Below, in pieces: positions 5,866 to 11,509 of a DNA stretch of 11,509 nt; positions within the stretch are counted from its first letter, which is position 1, and every line of letters begins with the position of its first letter. A program made the translations under genes and the position numbers. The notes beneath the pieces were generated by a model. It did not search any database, was not told the DNA's origin, and saw only the letters and a program-made list of their open reading frames with translations. The stretch spans positions 1 to 11,509 of the forward strand of contig JAGUXE010000286.1 of the NCBI GenBank assembly GCA_020061995.1, given 5' to 3'. Source of the stretch: Ignavibacteriales bacterium. Its GTDB lineage: Bacteria; Bacteroidota; Ignavibacteria; Ignavibacteriales; Ignavibacteriaceae.

Positions 5866-8373
5866 TTGAAAACAAAGTTTTTTGTTTGTTTAGTCATTTT
5901 TATGTGTAATATTTCATTTGCACAATCATATTCGTGGAATCAAATAATTCCGGGAAACAGTCTCGGCAATCCGATTGTGGTTGATGCGACTAATAGCGAT
6001 ATAGTTTATTATGGAACAAATGATCGAATTTATAAAAGTTGGAATCGTGGGAACTCCTTTACACAAATAGGATCCACAATTTCCGGTGCAACACGAATCA
6101 AAAACATTATTTTAAATCCGAAAGATTCACTCCTCATTTTTGTGGCAATAGAGGGAAGTCCGCAAAGAACAGTCAAAAGTACCGATGGCGGGAACACTTG
6201 GAATTTTACCGGGAGTTTTTCATTTTCTTATTTCGGTATTCCAACAACACAAGACCCAAAACATCCTGACACTATATATACTATGAGCGGTAGTCAATTT
6301 CTAATGAGTCCTGATTTTGGATCAACTTGGGTAGTAAAATCGACAGTTAGTGGTTTTGGAACTCCTTGTGACATTGAGGTTTTTCCTGACAGCAGTAACA
6401 TCATTTTAATCGGTGATAACGGTACAGGAATTTTTAGAAGTTCAAATTATGGAGTCACTTGGTTTCAGGTTTTTTCAACCGGTGGTGAGATTCCAACAAT
6501 AGGTATGCAGAAGAATAGCAGCGGAATAGCGTGGGCAACACGTTGGGGTGGCGGCGGTGGTTTCCTAAAATCAACCGATTATGGAAAGACCTGGCAGTTA
6601 ATTAATCATTTTAATGGTTTAAATATGTGGGGGGTAGATGTTTCTCCCGATGATTCGAATTTTGTAGTAGTCGGACAATATTCGGGAAATAAAATTTATA
6701 TTTCTAAGGATTTTGGACAAACATGGATTCCTACTACAATTTCAGGAAGTAACTATGCTGTTTATGTGGTCGATTCATTAACTGTGTTTGCAGCGCAGTC
6801 AACCGGATTTTATAAATTGCAAACGCCTACAATTGTAACATCCCGTCCTGTTCGACTCGTTTTTGCAATCGATATAAACAAAGCACTTGATTATCACTCA
6901 ACAGAAAGAATTGATTCTATTGCAGATGGAGTTTGGTTAAAAGGAAGTCTAAATGCTCTTGGTGCAAATCAAGGTACATGGACTTATTCGGATACATCTA
7001 ACGGAAGACTTAAAAAATTATATGATAACGGGGAGGGTTCCGATTCGATAGCAGGAGATAATATTTGGTCAACTTCTTTTATAATCCCGTCCGGAACTCC
7101 TGTTTCGGCTTTTACATATCGATATGGTATATCTTATCCCGGAATTGAGAATTTGTCTAATCAATTTCCTGATTACTTGAATAATGAAACTTCTCCAAAT
7201 CTATCACGGACTGAGATTTTTTCTGATCAGGATTCGGTTATCTTTCTGAATAATGATAGATGGACATATTTGGCAATGCCTAAAGCAAATATTAGCCCGG
7301 AGTATATTTCGGTAAGTGTAGACAAGGGAGATACAGCTAATTTTTTAGTGAATATTGAAAATCTTCAAGGTAAAGATAATTTAATATTTTCATTGGCTCC
7401 TTTTTCTGATTCAATATTAACAGAGACTTACGGCTTGCAATCAAATATTTTTTCTGACTCTACAGACAGAAGTAATAAATATTTTGTATCAACCACAGTT
7501 ACTTTGACTGAAATTCAACAATACTTTGTGATTCCAAAAACTACAGAAGTTTACTTCTTTGTTTATGAGGGAGATTCAATAAGAGGAGAATATTCAAATA
7601 TTTTCTCTACAAGAATTACACTTGAGCAAGGTGAAGGATTTATGGGAAGTGGGCCAATCAATGTTCAGCTATCTGAGGGTAAATATTATGTTATCGGTGC
7701 AAGTTGGACAAATACTCTTAGTTTTTATCGGGGTGGAACCGTTCCAATCAATACCGGATTTGGAACGTTAGTTTCAGGACAAGTTGCAAGTGCCTCATAT
7801 CCACCAACTGACATCGCCTATTTTAGAAGTTCTAACCTACCTGTTTATTTACAAAAATTATCGGTTACCACACCAATTAAATGGATTGTTGCTTCGGAAA
7901 CCCAAGGATTAATTCCTCCGGGAAATTTGAGAAGTATAAATTTTGAAGTTAAAACTGATTCTCTTGAAATTGGACGTAATTTTGCGAATCTCTTAATTGG
8001 AACAAATGATACCGCTTTAGTTACAAAGATTATCCCTATTCAAATTAGAGTACGTGAAATAATTCTCTCAGCAGAAACAGAAGTAAATATTAAAGATTAT
8101 TCACTGTCACAAAACTTTCCAAATCCCTTTAATCCATCTACAAGGATAAGTTATTCTTTAGCAGAAAAGAGCAGCGTTAATATTTCTATCTATAATTCAT
8201 TAGGCGAAATTGTGGAAAGATTCAATTTTAATGAACAGTTATCCGGAGTTTATAGCTATGATTGGAATGCATCAAAACTTGCTTCCGGTGTTTATATTTT
8301 GCAATTGAAGGCATCTTCACTCGAATCAAATAAAGAATTTTTAAGCAATAAGAAGATGCTTCTTCTACATTAA
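5866..8373 (+). CDS. Secreted Asp-box beta-propeller protein with type IX sorting domain
   Basis: About 835 residues from TTG 5866 (a TTG at 5833 would give 846). Residues 1-20 are a signal peptide. Residues about 30-320 are a beta-propeller with Asp-box (BNR, SxDxGxTW) motifs at about 105, 148, 192, 236 and 280, and a degenerate one at 58; the last five are spaced 43-44 residues apart, suggesting about six blades. Residues about 325-450 form a beta-rich module ('VRLVFAIDINKAL', 'GDNIWSTSFIIPSG', 'FTYRYGIS') resembling CBM-like or choice-of-anchor domains. An Ig-like segment starts near 480 and seems to resume at about 672-730 ('IKWIVASETQGLIPPG'), with a jelly-roll-like insert between. The last about 85 residues (LSQNFPNPFNPSTRISYSL to KKMLLLH) are the sorting domain. 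Asp boxes occur in sialidases, VPS10 and Ycf48-like proteins, but no catalytic signature of a sialidase is visible. I infer a surface or secreted binding protein, probably co-transcribed with the CxCH gene 17 bases downstream. Confidence 0.85.
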   Translation: MKTKFFVCLVIFMCNISFAQSYSWNQIIPGNSLGNPIVVDATNSDIVYYGTNDRIYKSWNRGNSFTQIGSTISGATRIKNIILNPKDSLLIFVAIEGSPQRTVKSTDGGNTWNFTGSFSFSYFGIPTTQDPKHPDTIYTMSGSQFLMSPDFGSTWVVKSTVSGFGTPCDIEVFPDSSNIILIGDNGTGIFRSSNYGVTWFQVFSTGGEIPTIGMQKNSSGIAWATRWGGGGGFLKSTDYGKTWQLINHFNGLNMWGVDVSPDDSNFVVVGQYSGNKIYISKDFGQTWIPTTISGSNYAVYVVDSLTVFAAQSTGFYKLQTPTIVTSRPVRLVFAIDINKALDYHSTERIDSIADGVWLKGSLNALGANQGTWTYSDTSNGRLKKLYDNGEGSDSIAGDNIWSTSFIIPSGTPVSAFTYRYGISYPGIENLSNQFPDYLNNETSPNLSRTEIFSDQDSVIFLNNDRWTYLAMPKANISPEYISVSVDKGDTANFLVNIENLQGKDNLIFSLAPFSDSILTETYGLQSNIFSDSTDRSNKYFVSTTVTLTEIQQYFVIPKTTEVYFFVYEGDSIRGEYSNIFSTRITLEQGEGFMGSGPINVQLSEGKYYVIGASWTNTLSFYRGGTVPINTGFGTLVSGQVASASYPPTDIAYFRSSNLPVYLQKLSVTTPIKWIVASETQGLIPPGNLRSINFEVKTDSLEIGRNFANLLIGTNDTALVTKIIPIQIRVREIILSAETEVNIKDYSLSQNFPNPFNPSTRISYSLAEKSSVNISIYNSLGEIVERFNFNEQLSGVYSYDWNASKLASGVYILQLKASSLESNKEFLSNKKMLLLH
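6037..6726 (+). repeat. Six Asp-box (SxDxGxTW) propeller repeats
   Basis: The encoded motifs are SWNRGNSF, STDGGNTW, SPDFGSTW, SSNYGVTW, STDYGKTW and SKDFGQTW. After the first gap (47 residues) they recur every 43-44 residues, one per predicted propeller blade. Confidence 0.8.
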
Positions 8374-8380
8374 TATCTTT

Positions 8381-8386
8381 AGGGGA
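8381..8386 (+). promoter_or_regulatory. Shine-Dalgarno of the second CxCH gene
   Basis: AGGGGA four bases before ATG 8391, within the 17-base gap after the Asp-box gene. It supports translation from a shared transcript. Confidence 0.6.
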
Positions 8387-8390
8387 ATTT

Positions 8391-9212
8391 ATGAAAATAA
8401 ATATTTTGATATTTGCGATATTTTTAGGATTTATTTCTTATGGTTTTGCAGTATTTAAATTTGGAAAAATTAATAGTACAAAGAAAAATGGTAATGGGTG
8501 TGTTTGCCATAACATATCACCATCTGAAAATGTGATTGTCTGGATAGAAGGACCTGATTCGGTTGAAGCCGGTAAAAGTCAGATTTACAAAATGTATATG
8601 GTGGGTGGTCCGGCTGTAGCAGGAGGATATAATGTTGCGGTTAGTAAAGGAAATCTGTCATTATCTGATACAAGTTCACTTCTAATTGAAAATGAGATTA
8701 CACAAAGTTCACCACTCCCCTTTTTGAATGATACGGTTTATTGGTCATTCATTTATACCGCTCCTTTGTTACCCAATTCGACTGATACTATTTATTCAAC
8801 AGGTTTAAGTGTTAATTTTGACGGCATTCCGAATGAGTTTGATGAATGGGCTTATGGTGATAATTTTGTAGTGAAGATTATTGATACTATCTCAGTCACC
8901 TCATCAAAAGATAAAAATATTCCCGGAGGCTTTTCATTAAATCAGAACTATCCAAATCCATTTAATCCAACAACAATTATTACATATTCTGTTGGAAATA
9001 CCTCAGCTGTTAGGTTGGATATCTTTGATACGAATGGTGAATTAATAGCGAATTTAGAAAATGGAGTAAAACCAAAAGGAAGTTATAATGTTAAATTGAA
9101 TGGAGCTGGGTTAGCAGGCGGGGTTTACTTATATAGATTAACTGCAATTTCTTCAGATGGTTTAATGAAACAGCAATTCACTCAAACAAAAAAGTTACTT
9201 CTAATTAAATAA
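8391..9212 (+). CDS. Exported choice-of-anchor V-like protein with CxCH motif and type IX sorting domain
   Basis: A 273-residue protein. Residues 1-20 are a signal peptide (MKINILIFAIFLGFISYGFA). The motif KKNGNGCVCHN follows (C37, C39, H40). Residues about 45-165 are the beta-rich domain shared with the protein at 1195-1692 ('IEGPDSVEAGK', 'GGPAVAGGYNVAVSKGNLSL', 'FIYTAP', 'DEWAYGDNF'). Residues about 180-273 are a sorting domain (LNQNYPNPFNPTTIITYSV to KKLLLIK), which its paralogue lacks. This copy is therefore expected to cross the outer membrane by type IX secretion, while the other probably stays in the periplasm or membrane. CxCH is not the canonical haem motif CxxCH; the cysteines could hold a disulfide, a metal or an unusual haem. 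It follows the Asp-box gene closely, mirroring the GHL10/CxCH pair on the other side of kamA. Confidence 0.82.
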   Translation: MKINILIFAIFLGFISYGFAVFKFGKINSTKKNGNGCVCHNISPSENVIVWIEGPDSVEAGKSQIYKMYMVGGPAVAGGYNVAVSKGNLSLSDTSSLLIENEITQSSPLPFLNDTVYWSFIYTAPLLPNSTDTIYSTGLSVNFDGIPNEFDEWAYGDNFVVKIIDTISVTSSKDKNIPGGFSLNQNYPNPFNPTTIITYSVGNTSAVRLDIFDTNGELIANLENGVKPKGSYNVKLNGAGLAGGVYLYRLTAISSDGLMKQQFTQTKKLLLIK

Positions 9213-9232
9213 TTTTCACAAAAGCAAAATTA
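9210..9232. terminator. Weak possible bidirectional terminator between convergent genes
   Basis: TAATTTT (9210-9216) and AAAATTA (9226-9232) can form a 7-bp AT-only stem around a 9-base loop in the 33-base gap between the plus-strand CxCH gene and the minus-strand DUF5683-like gene. Position is right for a shared terminator, but the stem has no G-C pairs. Confidence 0.25.
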
Positions 9233-9245
9233 ATGTAATTAAAAA

Positions 9246-9980
9246 TCAAAATTGAAGTTGCAAATTTAAAGACAAATTTGATGGAGCATTTTCATCGAGC
9301 GAATAATCAATATTCATATTCCAAGAGTTACTTGTTTGTTGATTTTTATTATAAGCCGTAACCAATCTCACGGCATTAATTATACTTGCAATTCGATTAA
9401 GTATCATTCCTCCAACAACGAACCTTAGATTATTGTATGATACTTGACTCGAAACCCACATAGTTCTGTAGGCTCTTCTTTCAGAAGTGGTTTCCCACTT
9501 CCAATAATGTGAATCAGTATTGTACATCGCTTTAAAATTTCGTTGTGCAGACATCTCTTCATTATATTGATCAATGTCACGATAATCGGCTATCTTAGCG
9601 AAGTAATCTTCATCTTTATTTGTTAGATCAACCCCGCCAATACTTTTTGCGTAACTTTGATAACTCTCTTTTTTCCAATCACCATACTTTTCGATTCCAA
9701 AATAAGCACCCCACAATACCGCTTCAGTTATCGTTAAATATTGACCGAGGCTGTAATTACCTGCATATAATTCCCCCATCCCGGGGAGCAAAGCCGAATA
9801 TAATATGGCTAATGCGGGACTTTTCTTTTCGGAATTCAATTGTGCAACATTTGGAGTTGATAAATCTTCAGGTTTCAATGAGGCATTTTTTATTTCCATC
9901 CTTAATTCGGAAATACCTTGTGAAAAAGTAACAGAAGAAATAATTAATAGAGCAATAAAAAGATTGGTTAGAAATTTCAT
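9246..9980 (-). CDS. DUF5683-like envelope protein
   Basis: A 244-residue protein with a signal peptide (MKFLTNLFIALLIISSVTFS/QG). After a polar linker comes 'SPALAILYSALLPGMGELYAGNYSLGQYL' split over residues 54-81, the hallmark of DUF5683-like proteins: a hydrophobic pair of segments around P-G-M-G-x-L-Y-x-G. A second hydrophobic stretch follows (82-97, 'LTITEAVLWGAYFGIE'), then a charged, Tyr/Trp-rich middle (100-175), another hydrophobic stretch (187-208, 'FVVGGMILNRIASIINAVR') and a C-terminus ending in alternating hydrophobics and a final Phe ('NLSLNLQLQF'), as in outer-membrane strands. It starts at ATG 9980 without an obvious Shine-Dalgarno. It lies 25 bases downstream of mtaB on the same strand and is probably co-transcribed. 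Exact function unknown. Confidence 0.72.
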   Translation of the reverse strand: MKFLTNLFIALLIISSVTFSQGISELRMEIKNASLKPEDLSTPNVAQLNSEKKSPALAILYSALLPGMGELYAGNYSLGQYLTITEAVLWGAYFGIEKYGDWKKESYQSYAKSIGGVDLTNKDEDYFAKIADYRDIDQYNEEMSAQRNFKAMYNTDSHYWKWETTSERRAYRTMWVSSQVSYNNLRFVVGGMILNRIASIINAVRLVTAYNKNQQTSNSWNMNIDYSLDENAPSNLSLNLQLQF

Positions 9981-10005
9981 AGTTTTTTTATTTTAAATTT
10001 ATACA

Positions 10006-11334
10006 TTAAACATTAATTGAGTCAACCGAATATTTTTGCCCTATTATCTTCCCTCTTGCAAATGGATCATTTATTTGAGTGAGTAATAGATCAGTAAATT
10101 TATTTACATAGTTTTCATCATACTCATGAGTGATCCGAACATAATTAGACGAGAAACCCTTCATAATCCCATTGTCATTACTATTTTCGAAGAGTGCTTC
10201 GACTTTTTTATTAAGTAACGATACATAAAATTCATGTCGTTTCTTTTCGCTTAATATCCGAAGCATATTATTTCTCTTTCGTCGAACCTGAACCGGAACT
10301 TGACCTTCCATCGTTATTGCTTTTGTATCAGGTCTTTCTGAATAGGTAAAAACATGGAGATAAGAAATCGGGAGTTCTTTTAGGAAATTGTATGTTTCTA
10401 TAAATTCATCTTCTCCCTCTCCCGGAAATCCAACAATTACATCAACACCAATGCCTGCATCAGGTATTTCAGATTTAACTTTATAAATCAGTTCATTGTA
10501 ATATTCTTTCGTATATCTGCGCTGCATTAGCTTGAGAATCTTAGCGCTTCCGCTTTGTAACGGGATATGAAAATGCGTTGCGAGTTTATTACTCTCTTTT
10601 GTAAGTGCAATTATTTCATCGGTCAATAAATTCGGTTCTATCGAACTGATTCGTAATCGATAATCACCTTCAATATCAATCAACTTTTTCAAAAGATGAA
10701 ATAAATCTGTATTCAATGCCTTGCCGTAATCACCTACATTTACTCCGGTTAAGACAATTTCTTTGTAACCCTGCTGAAGGATATTTTCAAATTGGATTAA
10801 TAGTTCATCAGTATTGAGGCTTCTACTGAATCCGCGCGCTAAAGGAATAGTACAAAAAGAACACTTATAATCACATCCATCCTGAATCTTAAAATAAGCT
10901 CGAGTTCGACTATCGGCATCAGAGGAAGCAGCCAAACCAAAATGATTTAACTCTTCCGTTGGTGATACATAAATGCATGCTAATTCTTTTTTCTTGAATG
11001 TATCAATGTATGAGAAGAGATTAAATTTCTCATTACTTCCTAGAACTAGATCTACTCCTTCAATTTTGCTGATTTCTTCAGGGCGCAGTTGCGCATAACA
11101 ACCGGTAACAACAATAAATGCTTCAGGATTATTTCGCAAAGCTCTTCTTACAATCTGACGGCATTCTTTTTCAGCATTTTCTGTTACGCTGCAAGTATTA
11201 ATTACGAATACATCAGCTTTTTCAGAAAATTCAACCACATGAAAACCATTCTGTTTGAATTGCTTGCCAATCGTGGAAGTTTCAGAAAAATTCAGTTTAC
11301 AACCGAGTGTATGTAATGCGACTTTTTGATTCAT
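10006..11334 (-). CDS. mtaB: tRNA (N6-threonylcarbamoyladenosine(37)-C2)-methylthiotransferase MtaB
   Basis: A 442-residue radical SAM enzyme that converts t6A to ms2t6A at position 37 of tRNAs reading ANN codons. The N-terminal UPF0004 domain has its three auxiliary-cluster cysteines in their usual settings: C12 (HTLGCKLNFSE), C48 (VINTCSVTENAE) and C79 (VVTGCYAQ). The radical SAM motif is CDYKCSFC (C154, C158, C161) within 'IQDGCDYKCSFCTIPLARG'. 'LTGVNVGDYG', 'IPLQSGS', 'MQRRYT' and 'VGFPGEGEDEF' are further family signatures. A TRAM-like C-terminal segment covers about 372-440. 'HTLGCKLNF' and 'RYTKEYY' favour MtaB over MiaB or RimO, and the length is typical. It starts at ATG 11334 without a clear Shine-Dalgarno, just past the terminator of the upstream gene. 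No strong promoter was seen in that gap. Confidence 0.93.
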   Translation of the reverse strand: MNQKVALHTLGCKLNFSETSTIGKQFKQNGFHVVEFSEKADVFVINTCSVTENAEKECRQIVRRALRNNPEAFIVVTGCYAQLRPEEISKIEGVDLVLGSNEKFNLFSYIDTFKKKELACIYVSPTEELNHFGLAASSDADSRTRAYFKIQDGCDYKCSFCTIPLARGFSRSLNTDELLIQFENILQQGYKEIVLTGVNVGDYGKALNTDLFHLLKKLIDIEGDYRLRISSIEPNLLTDEIIALTKESNKLATHFHIPLQSGSAKILKLMQRRYTKEYYNELIYKVKSEIPDAGIGVDVIVGFPGEGEDEFIETYNFLKELPISYLHVFTYSERPDTKAITMEGQVPVQVRRKRNNMLRILSEKKRHEFYVSLLNKKVEALFENSNDNGIMKGFSSNYVRITHEYDENYVNKFTDLLLTQINDPFARGKIIGQKYSVDSINV

Positions 11335-11359
11335 TTAAATTATTTTACCATTAAAAATA

Positions 11360-11382
11360 AAGGCGAGGATAAACCTCGCCTT
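11360..11382 (-). terminator. Rho-independent terminator of the right-edge gene
   Basis: AAGGCGAGG (11360-11368) and CCTCGCCTT (11374-11382) form a perfect 9-bp, GC-rich stem with a 5-base loop. Read on the minus strand it runs directly into TTTATTTTTAA, a good T-rich tail. It lies 25 bases after the stop of the right-edge gene and 25 bases before the mtaB start, so it separates the two units. Confidence 0.8.
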
Positions 11383-11406
11383 ATTAAATAAGATTTTTGA
11401 ATTAAT

Positions 11407-11509
11407 CTATTCAGTTTCGCTTTGATTTTTGTCTCTTGATTTGGATTGCAATTCTTCCGGCAATTCAAATATTGAAAAGTCTGATGACTCAACATTTCCG
11501 GTATCAGCG
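11407..11509 (-). CDS. C-terminal end of an unidentified gene (partial)
   Basis: The frame is open from the window edge (first full codon 11506-11508) to TAG at 11407-11409: 33 residues, beginning ADTGNVESSDFSIFELPEEL and ending in a polar KNQSETE tail. It is acidic and probably disordered. The terminator right after the stop supports a real gene end. The family cannot be told from this tail. Confidence 0.6.
   Translation of the reverse strand, partial: ADTGNVESSDFSIFELPEELQSKSRDKNQSETE

Noticed and set aside
1195..9212. Calling the two CxCH proteins c-type cytochromes
   Set aside because: Neither has a CxxCH motif; only two cysteines separated by one residue are present.
1..11509. CRISPR arrays, tRNA or rRNA genes, insertion sequences
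   Set aside because: No regularly spaced repeats, no tRNA-like or rRNA-like sequence and no transposase frame were found on either strand.

Overview
The window is AT-rich and carries ordinary bacterial chromosomal genes. Three secreted proteins end in the 'QN(F/Y)PNPFNP(S/T)T' type C-terminal domain used by the type IX (Por) secretion system. Several starts have clear Shine-Dalgarno motifs (AAGGAGA, GAGG, AGGGGA), which are usually weak or absent in Bacteroidia. Together with the MtaB and KamA types this suggests the Bacteroidota/Chlorobiota group, most likely an Ignavibacteria-like organism. That is inference from protein style; no marker gene is present.

Layout. (1) Bases 1-900 look like decayed or accessory DNA: an inverted-repeat, attC-like segment at the left edge, a two-membrane-helix PAS sensor pseudogene on the minus strand broken by two consecutive in-frame stops and cut short after its PAS domain, and a start-less coding fragment on the plus strand. 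(2) Bases 919-4076, minus strand, read 4076 to 919: a secreted GHL10/DUF187 glycoside hydrolase-like protein with three Fn3-type domains and a sorting domain, then a small exported 'choice-of-anchor V'-like protein with a CxCH motif, then a 78-residue Cys-rich protein. (3) Bases 4321-5694, minus strand: a KamA-family (lysine 2,3-aminomutase-like) radical SAM enzyme with a good sigma70-like promoter and Shine-Dalgarno. (4) Bases 5866-9212, plus strand, divergent from kamA: an Asp-box beta-propeller surface protein with a sorting domain, followed 17 bases later by a second CxCH 'anchor V' protein that has its own sorting domain. (5) Bases 9246-11334, minus strand: mtaB (tRNA ms2t6A37 methylthiotransferase) followed by a DUF5683-like membrane/envelope protein. 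(6) At the right edge, the C-terminal 33 codons of another minus-strand gene, followed by a strong hairpin terminator that separates it from mtaB.

The main pattern is a mirrored arrangement around kamA. On each side a large secreted protein with a type IX sorting domain is followed immediately by a small exported paralogue carrying 'KNG-x-GC-x-CH'. The pairs suggest that the small proteins work with, or are deployed beside, surface proteins. I see no CRISPR array, complete mobile element, RNA gene or recognisable defence system.
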